Shown piece after piece: positions 25,024 to 33,558 of a stretch of DNA of 45,208 bases. How positions within the stretch are numbered: position 1 is the first letter of the stretch; each line of letters opens with the position of its first letter. The position numbers and the translations under genes were made by a program. The notes beneath the pieces are model-generated. The model was not told the origin of the DNA, searched no databases, and worked only from the letters and a program-made list of their open reading frames with translations. This stretch comes from DATMRF01 sp035566435 (GTDB taxonomy: Bacteria; Verrucomicrobiota; Verrucomicrobiia; Limisphaerales; UBA8199): assembly GCA_035566435.1 (NCBI GenBank), contig DATMRF010000092.1:1-45208 (forward strand). Reading direction: 5' to 3'.

Positions 25024-25141
25024 CCCTTTACTTTAGACGAGAATTCCACCAATTGGCACGGATGAAATCCGAATGAAATCCGGTCGGGTGCTGCAGTGAA
25101 AATTCGTGGAATTCGTGTCCAACGCGGCTATCTTTCGCCGC

Positions 25142-26398
25142 ATGGACATATACGATCATCCCACGTTCCGAATGGCTTGCCAGCAGTTTGACCTGGTGGC
25201 GGACCATCTGGAGATCCCCGAGTCAGAGCGCGGCCGGCTTAAGTTCCCCAAGCGTTCCATGACCGTAGCGCTGCCAATTCGGCGTGATGACGGCTCGACG
25301 GAGGTGTTTGCCGGCTATCGCGTCCAGCATCACCTCACGCTCGGCCCCACCAAGGGCGGGTTGCGCTACCACCCGGACGTGCGGCTCGGGGAGGTGGCTG
25401 CGCTCGCCATGTGGATGAGCTGGAAATGCTCGCTGGCCGGTCTGCCGTATGGGGGGGCCAAAGGCGGCATCGCCTGTGACCCGGGCAAATTGTCGCGGAC
25501 CGAACTCGAGCACCTGACCCGCCGTTATACGCAGGAGATGATTCCATTTATCGGGCCCCAGGTCGATGTGATGGCGCCCGACCTAGGCACCAACGAACAA
25601 GTGATGGCCTGGATAATGGACACTTACTCGGTGCATATGGGCGCGACGGTGCCCAGCATCGTCACCGGCAAACCGGTGGGGTTAGGCGGCTCCCTGGGGC
25701 GGCGCGAGGCCACCGGCCGCGGTGTTGGCTACCTGGTCAATCGCGCGACCGACACAATCGGGCTGGACATCGGCAAGGCGACCGCCGCGGTGCAGGGCTT
25801 TGGCAACGTCGGCTCGATTGCGGCGCTTTCGCTGGCGCGGTACGGCGTCCGGGTGGTCGCGGTCACCGATGCGTTTGGCGGCGTGTTCAACTCGAACGGT
25901 TTGAACCTGTGGGAGCTCGAAAAACACGTGACCAAGACCAAAACCGTTGCCGGGTTCCCGGAAAGCGAACCGATCACCAATGACCAACTGCTGGTGTTGC
26001 AATGCGACATCCTGGTTCCGGCCGCCTTGGAGCGACAGATCACCGAGGCCAACGCGGGAAAAATCCAATGCCGAATTCTAGCGGAGGCGGCCAACGGCCC
26101 CACCACACCCGAAGCCGACGCGATTCTAAACCAGCGTCCGGAAATCTTTTTGATCCCGGATGTGCTGTGCAACGCCGGAGGGGTGATCGTCTCCTACTTC
26201 GAGTGGGTGCAGGATCTGCAAAGCTTTTTCTGGGGCGAAACGGAAGTGGTGGACAAGCTGTTCCGTATCCTGGAAACCTCGTTCACCCAGATCGTGACGC
26301 TGAGCCGCAAGCAGAAAATCCCGATGCGGATGGCGGCACTGAGTGTCGGGATCAAGCGCGTGCAGGAGGCCAAACGCATCCGGGGGCTCTTCCCGTAA
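25142..26398 (+). CDS. gdhA: glutamate dehydrogenase (Glu/Leu/Phe/Val family)
   Basis: It interconverts glutamate and 2-oxoglutarate plus ammonium using NAD(P). The 418 residues include the substrate-binding lysines Lys71 (GPTKGGLRYHP) and Lys95 (MSWKCSLAG), and Lys107 in LPYGGAKGGI, the catalytic motif. GFGNVGS marks the nucleotide-binding fold. The length and motifs fit the ~420-residue bacterial/archaeal hexameric type, close to RocG/GudB. Cofactor choice cannot be decided here. ATG 25142 is used (MDIYDHPTF); a GTG at 25106 would add a 12-residue peptide that looks non-coding. It is divergent from queE. Confidence 0.95.
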   Translation: MDIYDHPTFRMACQQFDLVADHLEIPESERGRLKFPKRSMTVALPIRRDDGSTEVFAGYRVQHHLTLGPTKGGLRYHPDVRLGEVAALAMWMSWKCSLAGLPYGGAKGGIACDPGKLSRTELEHLTRRYTQEMIPFIGPQVDVMAPDLGTNEQVMAWIMDTYSVHMGATVPSIVTGKPVGLGGSLGRREATGRGVGYLVNRATDTIGLDIGKATAAVQGFGNVGSIAALSLARYGVRVVAVTDAFGGVFNSNGLNLWELEKHVTKTKTVAGFPESEPITNDQLLVLQCDILVPAALERQITEANAGKIQCRILAEAANGPTTPEADAILNQRPEIFLIPDVLCNAGGVIVSYFEWVQDLQSFFWGETEVVDKLFRILETSFTQIVTLSRKQKIPMRMAALSVGIKRVQEAKRIRGLFP

Positions 26399-26457
26399 GC
26401 CGCACCGGCAGGTCGGTTTCCGGTTGATTTCCATTAGTCGCCAACTATTGTAGCCAC

Positions 26458-26721
26458 ATGAGTCACGCGTTGACCCCGTATTACAAACGCATCATTCGCC
26501 GCCAGATTCGCAGCGGGCGGTTCAACAATGAGAGCGAAGTGGTTCGCCATTCGCTGCGCTTGCTCGAGGCCGTCGAACATGGCACCGGGCCCGCCGGAGC
26601 GTCATTCGGCAGTGCGCGCGAATTGGAGTCGCAGCTCCTCGAAGGCTTGGACAGTGGACCTGCGGCGCCGATGACCGTCAAACGGAAGCAGACCATCTAC
26701 GCCGCGATTAAGCGGCCCTGA
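26458..26721 (+). CDS. ParD-like antitoxin
   Basis: An 87-residue protein with a ribbon-helix-helix start typical of the ParD/CC2985 family (LTPYYKRIIRRQIRSGRFNNESEVVRHSLRLLE). This segment binds operator DNA as a dimer and autoregulates the pair. The C-terminal half would wrap around the toxin. It starts 59 bases after gdhA and its stop is three bases before the toxin start, which is the usual antitoxin-first layout. Confidence 0.9.
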   Translation: MSHALTPYYKRIIRRQIRSGRFNNESEVVRHSLRLLEAVEHGTGPAGASFGSARELESQLLEGLDSGPAAPMTVKRKQTIYAAIKRP

Positions 26722-26724
26722 CGC

Positions 26725-27045
26725 TTGGGCTATTACGTGGCCAAGCCGGCGGTCGATGACGACCTGATGCATCACGCAGAGTGGATTGCCCTGGACAATC
26801 CCGAAGCGGCTCGGCGTTTCCTGGATGCTGCGTTTCGCAGTTTCGAATTCCTGGCTAAATCTCCTGAAGCTGGCCCGAGGGCACGCCTTAAGCACGCCCG
26901 GCTGCGCGACGTGCGGTTTTGGGTGTTGCCGCCGCCGTTTAATCGCTGGCTGGTGTTCTACCGGCTCGAATCTCAACACATCGTCATCCTGCGGGTGTTG
27001 CATAACGCCCAGGATTGGCGCGAACGCGCAGACAAGATGCTTTAG
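26725..27045 (+). CDS. ParE/RelE-superfamily toxin
   Basis: A 106-residue toxin of the ParE branch. The helical hairpin DDLMHHAEWIALDNPEAARRFLDAAFRSFEFLAKSPEAGP and the beta core RLRDVRFWVLPPPFNRWLVFYRLESQHIVILRVLHNAQDW match the family; ParE proteins poison DNA gyrase. No ATG is available: TTG 26725 follows the antitoxin stop by three bases, and GTG 26737 is the alternative. Weak starts keep toxin below antitoxin levels. The pair sits between gdhA and a metallopeptidase gene without other mobile features. Confidence 0.9.
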   Translation: MGYYVAKPAVDDDLMHHAEWIALDNPEAARRFLDAAFRSFEFLAKSPEAGPRARLKHARLRDVRFWVLPPPFNRWLVFYRLESQHIVILRVLHNAQDWRERADKML

Positions 27046-27058
27046 CACTGCCCCACAT

Positions 27059-27436
27059 TCATTCCAACCCCCGGTCAAAAAGATCATCCTCATCCAGCCC
27101 GAGGTAGTGTCCCAGTTCGTGCAAGTAGGTGGTGCGGATTTCTTCGCGAAAGGTCTCCTCGTCGGCTGCGGCCTGGTCCCAGATGTTCTCAAGGAACAGG
27201 ATGATCTGAGGCGGCAGGGGAAGGGCAGCGAAGTCTTCGTGGGCGAATTCGGGCCCGACGAAGAGACCGAGGGTGTCGGGTTCGATCCCGTCGGTGCGCT
27301 GAGCGGCATTGGGACGACGCTCGAGGGTCACCGGCAGCGGTTGGGCGCGCTCGCGCAATGGGGCGGGCAGCTCTGCCAGCGTTCGGTCAACTTCCTCCGA
27401 CGCAAGCGTATGCAGTTTGTTCCAATCGGCGCGCAT
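27059..27436 (-). CDS. small zincin-like metallopeptidase (PF06262 type)
   Basis: A 125-residue protein with the zinc motif His106-Glu107-x-x-His110 in TYLHELGHYLG and a downstream Asp (GLDEDD) as possible third ligand. The preceding strand LFVGP and the region LPPQIILFLENIWD fit the small 'metallopeptidase family' domain of about 120 residues, found widely and of uncertain activity. No signal peptide is present. It is convergent with the ParE gene (13 bases) and divergent from the SCO gene. Confidence 0.88.
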   Translation of the reverse strand: MRADWNKLHTLASEEVDRTLAELPAPLRERAQPLPVTLERRPNAAQRTDGIEPDTLGLFVGPEFAHEDFAALPLPPQIILFLENIWDQAAADEETFREEIRTTYLHELGHYLGLDEDDLFDRGLE

Positions 27437-27532
27437 GGTTCAGCGCTGAAGAATTAACCACGAAAGACGGCAATTACACGAAAGAACTTCGACGGCTTGC
27501 CAAACGAATGCGGCACCAGCAACTTGAAGCTT

Positions 27533-28435
27533 ATGTTTCGCTCGGCTCCATGGCTCGTGATCCTGGGGACCCTGGTGGTTTCATGCCAGCGGTCTGGCGA
27601 CACTGGCTCGCCGCCACAACCAGCAAGGAATCAGAGCACCAACCAGCAAATATTTCAGGTAAAAGGTGTCGTGCAGGCGGTGAAGCCGCGCCAGAAGGAG
27701 GTTGAGATCAAGCACGAAGCGGTGCCGGGGTATATGCCGGCGATGACCATGCCGTTTGATGTGAAAGATACGAATGAACTGGCCGGGCTCGAACCGGGCG
27801 AGCGGGTTGCCTTCCGGCTCATCGTGACGGATACGGAAGGTTGGATCGACCAGATTCGGAAGTTGGCGCCCCCCACCAACACGCCGCCCACGACCGGGGC
27901 GTTCCGCCTAGTGCGGGACGTCGAACCGCTTGAAGTGGGCGACCGACTACCGGAGTACCACTTCACCAATGAGTTCGGCCAGGCGTTCAGCACGGCGCGG
28001 TTCCGGGGCCAGGCGCTGGCGCTCACATTCCTGTTCACGCGCTGTCCCTACCCGAATTTTTGTCCGCGCATGGCGAACAATTTTGAGGAAGCGCAGGAGA
28101 AGCTGCTCGCGCTCGCCAACGGGCCGACGAATTGGCAGTTCCTGACGATTTCCTTCGATCCCGAGTTTGACAAGCCGGCGGTGCTGAAGGCCTACGCGGA
28201 CTTCCACAGGTACGACCCGCATCACTGGACCTTTGCGACCGGCGAGCTCATCGACATCACGGGCATCGCCGAGCAATTCGGCCTGGCGTTCTGGCACGAT
28301 GAAACCGGCAGTATCAGCCACAACCTACGGACCGCCGTCCTCGATGCGTCGGGGCGGGTGCAGAAGGTCTTCGAGGGAAATAATTGGACCAGCAACGAGT
28401 TGGTGGCGGAGATGGTGAAGGCCGCCGAAAAGTAG
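27533..28435 (+). CDS. CusF-like domain fused to SCO1/SenC (copper delivery lipoprotein)
   Basis: A 300-residue lipoprotein (Cys18 in LVVSC). Residues about 41-112 form a CusF-like copper domain with the ligand-rich MPAMTMPF at 68-75. Residues about 135-300 are a thioredoxin-fold SCO domain that would deliver copper to the CuA site of cytochrome oxidase or act as a thiol reductase. The SCO cysteines are Cys171 and Cys177, with five residues between instead of the usual three, and the distal ligand is His263 (ISHNLR). ATG 27533 is chosen over an in-frame TTG at 27497 because the signal peptide starts there. The upstream 27456-27490 is a CACGAAAG-type word repeat. No oxidase genes are near. Confidence 0.9.
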   Translation: MFRSAPWLVILGTLVVSCQRSGDTGSPPQPARNQSTNQQIFQVKGVVQAVKPRQKEVEIKHEAVPGYMPAMTMPFDVKDTNELAGLEPGERVAFRLIVTDTEGWIDQIRKLAPPTNTPPTTGAFRLVRDVEPLEVGDRLPEYHFTNEFGQAFSTARFRGQALALTFLFTRCPYPNFCPRMANNFEEAQEKLLALANGPTNWQFLTISFDPEFDKPAVLKAYADFHRYDPHHWTFATGELIDITGIAEQFGLAFWHDETGSISHNLRTAVLDASGRVQKVFEGNNWTSNELVAEMVKAAEK

Positions 28436-28481
28436 GCGGCCATGAAAAGAGTTGCGTTATGGGCTGGAGTGATTACAGCAA

Positions 28482-30770
28482 TTAGGTCAGGTTCACCGGG
28501 TCGATATCCACGGCCAGGGAAACGTTCTCCGGCAAGGCCAAGGCCTGGGTGATTTGAGCCAGGCGCTTGCTAAGAGCGCTCATTCGGCGGCAACGCAGCA
28601 TGATTTGGTAGCGATAATAGGTCTCGGCGCGCAACAGCGGCGCGGGGGCAGGGCCGGCCAGGATCATCTCTTTGAACTCCGGCAGCAGCTTATCGAGCTC
28701 GCGTTTGAGGTGCTCAGCCGAAAATTTTACTTTCTCTTCGTTGCGGCCCTTGAGGGTCAGCAGGGCGATCCGGCTAAAGGGCGGGTATTTGAGCTGCTCG
28801 CGAAATCCGAGCTCCTGTTCGTAGAAGCCGGCGAAGTCGTGCTGGCGCGCGAATTGGATAGCCGGGTGGAAGGGTGTGAAGGCCTGGACGAAGACCTCAC
28901 CCTCGATCTCGCCCCGGCCGGCCCGGCCCGCCACCTGGGTCAGAAGCTGGAACGTGCGCTCGCCGGCGCGGAAATCCGGCTGGTGCAGCGCCAGGTCGGC
29001 ATAGATGATGCCGACCAGGGTGACGTTCGGAAAATGGAGGCCCTTGGCGATCATCTGCGTGCCAAGAAGGATGTCGATTTTGCCGGTCCGGAAATCGCCG
29101 AGAATGCGCCGGTAATCTTCCTTGCGTTTCAACGCGTCGGAGTCCATCCGCACCGTGCGTGCTTGAGGAAAAAGCTTTAACAGCGTCTCCTCGACTCTTT
29201 GAGTGCCCAGACCGGAATAGCGAATTCCCGGGTTGCGGCATTTCTCATTCGGGCATACGACCGGCACCGGCTCATTGTAGGCGCAAATGTGACAGCAGAG
29301 CTTTTGCTCGTGGCGATGGAACGTAAGCGACACGCTGCAGTTGGGGCAGCCGGCGACATAGCCGCACAAGGGGCACTGCAACGAGGTCGAATAGCCACGC
29401 CGGTTCAGGAACAGGATCACCTGCTCCTTCCGTTCGAGGCGCTGGGTGATAGCTTCTTTAAGCTGCGGCGATAAAATGGGAATCCCTTTGCCCCCGCGCA
29501 GCGCCTGGCGCATATCGACGATACGGACGACAGGCATTTTTTTGTCGTCCGCGCGCTCGAGCAGCTCCAGCAGCGTGTATTTGCCATGACTGCAGTTGTA
29601 GAAACTTTCCATAGACGGAGTCGCTGAGCCGAGCACGACCGTAGCGTCCTCCATCTGGCCGCGCACGATGGCGACGTCGCGCGCGTGATAACGGGGCGCT
29701 TCTTCCTGCTTGTAAGTGTGCTCGTGCTCTTCGTCCACGATGATAAGTCCCAGCGGCTCGACAGGCGCGAAAATCGCAGAGCGCGCGCCGATGACAATCC
29801 GGGCGCGGCCCTGGCGAATCTTGTGCCATTCGTCATGCCGTTCACCCGACGACAAATGACTATGCAGCACCGCGACCAGCGTTTGGAGCGGGCCCGAGCT
29901 GAACCGCGCCTTGAAGCGCTCGACGGTCTGGGGCGTCAGGGAGATTTCCGGCACGAGCACGATGGCGCCTTTGCCGTGCTGCAGAGCGTGGGCGATGGCC
30001 TGCAAGTATACTTCGGTCTTGCCGCTGCCGGTGACGCCGTGGAGCAGGAAAGTGCGCGGGGGGCGAACCGGGGCGCGAGGCGCGGGCTGCTCAGATGCGC
30101 CTTCGCGGTTATTCCCGATCGGGCCGGTAGCGCCGCTCGCATCCATCACCGTGATGATGGCGGCCAGCGCCTTCGCTTGCGCCGGGTTGAGGGCCAGGGT
30201 TTGGGAGGGCAGGATGTGCTCGCGGGCGTAGGGATCGCGCTCGGAGATTTGGGTGGAGATGGAGAGCAGACCCTTGTCTTCCAGCCGGCGCACTGTGCCG
30301 GCGGTAGTCTTCGTCAGTTCCAAGAGTTCCTGCAACGGCAGCTCGCGTCGTTGTTCGATGATTTGCCAGACTTCCTTCTGGCGCTTGGGTAGTTTGGGCA
30401 GCGCGCCGGAGAGCGGCAGCGCCCGCACGAAAAGCCGCTCCCGCCACCCGGCCCGCTCGTGCCGGACAGCTTCCGGCAGCACGGATTTCAAAGCAGTTTC
30501 CGGCGCGCAGCAATAGTATTCCCCGAGCCAGCGCGCCAGCTTGAGAATCCTGGGGGTGACCAGGGTCTGGGCGCCGATGACCTTGAGGACGGGCCGCAGT
30601 TTGGTCTGCCCGGATTCCTCCGCCAAAGCCGTCACGCAGCCCAGCACTTTGCGGGCGCCCAACGGCACTTGCACCCGGCTGCCGACCTCGATCTGCTCCG
30701 CCAGCTCCGGTGGAATCAGATAATCAAACTCACGGCGCAGAGCGAACTCAAGGGTGACACGGGCGATCAT
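28482..30770 (-). CDS. priA: primosomal replication-restart helicase PriA
   Basis: This DNA helicase reloads the replisome at stalled forks. The 762 residues have the N-terminal 3'-DNA-binding domain (MIARVTLEFALRREFDYLIP), a winged-helix part, Walker A GVTGSGKT at 245-252, and Walker B/DEEH in LIIVDEEHEHTYKQEEAPRYHARD. The zinc-binding cysteine cluster (CPLCG, CPNC, CCHIC, CPNEKC) lies near 450-500, followed by the helicase C-lobe (GTQMIAKGLHFPNVTLVGI, QVAGRAGRG). A Pro/Ala/Arg stretch of about 25 residues (about 212-238) before Walker A is not conserved and looks like an insertion. The gene is convergent with the SCO gene and divergent from the lytic transglycosylase. Confidence 0.97.
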   Translation of the reverse strand: MIARVTLEFALRREFDYLIPPELAEQIEVGSRVQVPLGARKVLGCVTALAEESGQTKLRPVLKVIGAQTLVTPRILKLARWLGEYYCCAPETALKSVLPEAVRHERAGWRERLFVRALPLSGALPKLPKRQKEVWQIIEQRRELPLQELLELTKTTAGTVRRLEDKGLLSISTQISERDPYAREHILPSQTLALNPAQAKALAAIITVMDASGATGPIGNNREGASEQPAPRAPVRPPRTFLLHGVTGSGKTEVYLQAIAHALQHGKGAIVLVPEISLTPQTVERFKARFSSGPLQTLVAVLHSHLSSGERHDEWHKIRQGRARIVIGARSAIFAPVEPLGLIIVDEEHEHTYKQEEAPRYHARDVAIVRGQMEDATVVLGSATPSMESFYNCSHGKYTLLELLERADDKKMPVVRIVDMRQALRGGKGIPILSPQLKEAITQRLERKEQVILFLNRRGYSTSLQCPLCGYVAGCPNCSVSLTFHRHEQKLCCHICAYNEPVPVVCPNEKCRNPGIRYSGLGTQRVEETLLKLFPQARTVRMDSDALKRKEDYRRILGDFRTGKIDILLGTQMIAKGLHFPNVTLVGIIYADLALHQPDFRAGERTFQLLTQVAGRAGRGEIEGEVFVQAFTPFHPAIQFARQHDFAGFYEQELGFREQLKYPPFSRIALLTLKGRNEEKVKFSAEHLKRELDKLLPEFKEMILAGPAPAPLLRAETYYRYQIMLRCRRMSALSKRLAQITQALALPENVSLAVDIDPVNLT

Positions 30771-30880
30771 GCTTCGTTGCAGCGCAATGTCATTTTTGGG
30801 GCAGAGCCTGTCCAGATCAATCCCGGCGACGCTGCGGAGATGCGCTCGACGAGCCGTTCAGCGTTGGCTAAAAGAAACGC

Positions 30881-31453
30881 ATGAATTGGCGGCGTGAGTT
30901 ATCGGTTCTCGTGCTTCTCCTGGCAGGAGCCGCGGCCCTGTACTGGTGGTGGGATGACCATCTGGAACGCAGTCAGGATGGACCGATCCGCGCGGCGGCG
31001 GAACGTTACGGGCTGGAGCCGGCGCTGGTCAAAGCGGTGGTCTGGCGAGAGAGCCGGTTCAATCCGAATGTGCGGGGCAAGGTCGGGGAAATCGGCTTGA
31101 TGCAATTGCAGGAGGAAGCCGCGCGCGAGTGGGCCGAGGCCGAGCGCGTACCGGGCTTCGAACACGAACAGTGCTTCGACCCCGGCACGAATACGCTGGC
31201 CGGCGCCTGGTATTTGAAAAAACTGACGAAACGTTACCTTCAGACCGACAATCCCGCGGCCTATGCGCTGGCCGATTACAACGCCGGCCGCGGCAACGTG
31301 TTGAAATGGAACAGAGGCCAGGCCGCCACCAACAGCGCTGTCTTCATCGATGTAATCGGCTTTCCCGCCACCAAAGCATATGTGCAATCTGTCCTTCGCC
31401 GTTATGAGCGGTATCGGCCGGTGTTCGGCGCGGAGGGAACCCCAAGGCGTTAA
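30881..31453 (+). CDS. membrane-anchored lytic transglycosylase (SLT/Slt70-type)
   Basis: It cleaves the MurNAc-GlcNAc bond in peptidoglycan. The 190 residues have an N-terminal membrane helix (SVLVLLLAGAAALYWWW) and one SLT domain. The catalytic Glu57 lies in WRESRFNP, GLMQL is at 72-76, and ALADYNAGRGNVLKW follows. The spacing and length fit a compact MltC/Slt-like enzyme. It ends six bases before the stop of the convergent acyltransferase gene, so the two transcripts overlap or compete. Confidence 0.92.
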   Translation: MNWRRELSVLVLLLAGAAALYWWWDDHLERSQDGPIRAAAERYGLEPALVKAVVWRESRFNPNVRGKVGEIGLMQLQEEAAREWAEAERVPGFEHEQCFDPGTNTLAGAWYLKKLTKRYLQTDNPAAYALADYNAGRGNVLKWNRGQAATNSAVFIDVIGFPATKAYVQSVLRRYERYRPVFGAEGTPRR

Positions 31454-31459
31454 AACTCC

Positions 31460-32179
31460 TCAATCGACCGCCATCCCCCGCATTGTCCGCTCCAGCTCCT
31501 GCCGCAGGGCTTCGCGTTGCGCGTCGGTTGCGTCGCGGGGGACACGGATCGCTTTGCCAAACACCATGTCACATCGGGAGAAAGGCAGCGGGATTTGGAA
31601 GCGGTCCCAACTTTTCACGCGGATTTTCCATTTAAGGGAGTAGGAGAAAGGGACGATTTGCAGCCCAGTGATTTGGGCGAGGGACATGACGCCCTCTTGC
31701 ACGACGTAACAGGGGCCGCGTGGGCCATCTGGCGTGATGGCAAGGTCATAGCCGCGCTCGGACCAGGTGGTCAGTTCCAGCAGGGCCTGCGGGCCGCGGC
31801 GGCTGGACGAGCCGCGCACAGGCTGGACCCGAAAGCATTCCAGAATGCCCGACAAGAACGCTCCATCCTTGCTGGCGCTGACCATTGCCGCCAGACCTGA
31901 AGTGGGATTGCGCTTCTTGGCGTATTCGTAGCCAATGAGGCAGAGCCCCAACCGGTTGTGCCAGGTGGCGTAAATGACCGGTCCGGCGGGCCCCGCTTCG
32001 CGGGCGTCTAACCAACGATACCGGAGCGTCGCTGAGACAGCGCGAATCGAAACGAAAATTAACCACGCCGCCAGACGCTGATACCAGCGTGGCGCGTGCG
32101 GCACAACCACCCCTCCGGCCCGCTTGCGTCGCGTCGAAGGGGCAGGGTTTTCCGAGGCGGAGGTCACGTTGTTTGCCAT
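31460..32179 (-). CDS. DUF374 lysophospholipid-acyltransferase-like protein
   Basis: A 239-residue membrane-associated protein of the LPLAT superfamily branch called DUF374. It has WHN at 73-75 (the family equivalent of the H-x4-D region), SKDG at 103-106, VRGSSSRRG at 121-129 and TPDGPRGP at 149-156. Related proteins act on lipid A-type substrates in Gram-negative bacteria, but the substrate here is unknown. It follows ruvA by nine bases on the same strand, so it is probably in the ruvC-ruvA transcript. Confidence 0.88.
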   Translation of the reverse strand: MANNVTSASENPAPSTRRKRAGGVVVPHAPRWYQRLAAWLIFVSIRAVSATLRYRWLDAREAGPAGPVIYATWHNRLGLCLIGYEYAKKRNPTSGLAAMVSASKDGAFLSGILECFRVQPVRGSSSRRGPQALLELTTWSERGYDLAITPDGPRGPCYVVQEGVMSLAQITGLQIVPFSYSLKWKIRVKSWDRFQIPLPFSRCDMVFGKAIRVPRDATDAQREALRQELERTMRGMAVD

Positions 32180-32188
32180 AAGCCCATG

Positions 32189-32794
32189 TCATCCGCCCTT
32201 TCGCAAACAGGCACGGACCAGGTCTTCCACAGTTGCCTGGGAGCCGAGCGCGCCTTGGGCTTTGCGGATCGAATCGTGGGCTTCGACCTGCTTGAAGCCG
32301 AGCGCCATCAACGCCAGGACGGCGTCGTTGACCCTCTGGTCCTCGGGCGAAAGGGCCCGCTGGGCGCTGGCGGCTTCCCACGCGCCGGCGGCCCCTACCT
32401 TGTCCTTAAGCTCCACGACGATACGCTCGGCGGTTTTCTTGCCCACGCCGGAGATCTGTGAAAGAGCTTTGATATCACCATTCGCGACCGCGCCGCGAAA
32501 AGCGGTCACGCTTATGCCGCTTAAAACGTTCAAGGCAATTTTGGGGCCGATGCCGCTGACCGTGTTGACCAGCAAACGAAATAATTCCCGCTCCGGAGCA
32601 GTCATGAAACCGTAGAGCGTATGCGCATCTTCGCGCACCGCCAGGTGAGTCAGCAACTTTACGTCCTGCCCGGGCTGGGGGAGTTTGTCGTACGACGATA
32701 AGGGAATGAGCGCCTCGTAGCCGACGCCGTTGACGTCCAGCACCACCTGGGTGGGGAGGGCCTCGACCAATTTGCCCTTTAGAAATCCAATCAT
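32189..32794 (-). CDS. ruvA: Holliday junction helicase subunit RuvA
   Basis: It binds four-way junctions as a tetramer and recruits the RuvB motor. The 201 residues start MIGFLKGKLVE and carry two helix-hairpin-helix motifs (LVNTVSGIGPKIALNVL and LSQISGVGKKTAERIVVELKDK). A flexible linker leads to the C-terminal RuvB-binding domain (VNDAVLALMALGFKQVEAHDSIRKA). The frame is open upstream over ruvC but MIGF is the standard start. It lies 11 bases after ruvC. ruvB is not in the window. Confidence 0.96.
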   Translation of the reverse strand: MIGFLKGKLVEALPTQVVLDVNGVGYEALIPLSSYDKLPQPGQDVKLLTHLAVREDAHTLYGFMTAPERELFRLLVNTVSGIGPKIALNVLSGISVTAFRGAVANGDIKALSQISGVGKKTAERIVVELKDKVGAAGAWEAASAQRALSPEDQRVNDAVLALMALGFKQVEAHDSIRKAQGALGSQATVEDLVRACLRKGG

Positions 32795-32805
32795 GTCGAT
32801 GCGCC

Positions 32806-33414
32806 CTAGACCCGCCGGGGCGGGCTGAGGTTGTAACGTCCCTGTTCCTGCGCGTGCGCCACCGCCAGGGCCAGCGCGTCGGCGGCGTCCGGCGCCGGGG
32901 GCGCCCCCAGGCGAAGCAAGCGTTGCACCATTTTGGCAACAGCCAGTTTCTGGGCGGCGCCGTAGCCCACGATGGCCTGCTTGACTTTGCGCGGCGCCAA
33001 CTCGTAAATCTCCAGGCCCGCCTCGGCAACGACCGCCAGGGCCGCCCCCCGGGCTTCCCCCATGATGAGAGCCGTCTGCAGGTTCTGCGCGTAAAAGAGG
33101 CCCTCGACCACGCAGACCGCGGGCGAGTGCTGCTTGAGGACCTCGCGGAGAGTCTGAACGATCTTTACCAGGCACCGCGAACGCTCCCAATTGGACGGAC
33201 ACGAAATCGTGCCTTGCGTCAAGGTGTGAGGGATCGGCCTGGCGAGTCGAATCACGCCGTAGCCCGTGCCGCGAAGGGAAGGGTCCAAGCCCAGGATAAC
33301 CTGGTGAGCCTTGACGTTGGCTGGCGCGCTCGGGGCGAACACCGGCAGCGCTGCACGGCGTGGATTCCCCACGCGCTCCTGCATCTGCTTGAACTGCTGC
33401 GGCGAAATGCCCAT
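32806..33414 (-). CDS. ruvC: Holliday junction resolvase RuvC
   Basis: It cuts Holliday junctions symmetrically. The 202 residues contain the four acidic catalytic residues with the right spacing: Asp44 (LGLDPSLRGTGYG), Glu104 (VEGLFYAQN), Asp176 and Asp179 (APDAADALALA). The enzyme core starts near residue 38, so there is a 35-residue N-terminal extension (MGISPQQFKQMQERV...) compared with E. coli RuvC. ATG 33414 is the first start. The order ruvC-ruvA matches common resolvase operons. Confidence 0.95.
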   Translation of the reverse strand: MGISPQQFKQMQERVGNPRRAALPVFAPSAPANVKAHQVILGLDPSLRGTGYGVIRLARPIPHTLTQGTISCPSNWERSRCLVKIVQTLREVLKQHSPAVCVVEGLFYAQNLQTALIMGEARGAALAVVAEAGLEIYELAPRKVKQAIVGYGAAQKLAVAKMVQRLLRLGAPPAPDAADALALAVAHAQEQGRYNLSPPRRV

Positions 33415-33558
33415 CCACTGAATACTGCCAGCGGCGGAGGCGTGGTTAAAGGAGAAAACCGGAGCATCCCGCCCTCGGGCCGAATCCTCGAAACTCGAAA
33501 TCCGTGTTATCCGTGCAATCCGGGGTTAAAGCGCCTGGGTTGCGTCTTCGCCACCCGC

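Noticed and set aside
27470..27532. N-terminal extension of the SCO protein from TTG 27497
   Set aside because: The extra residues precede the signal peptide and come from a CACGAAAG word repeat.
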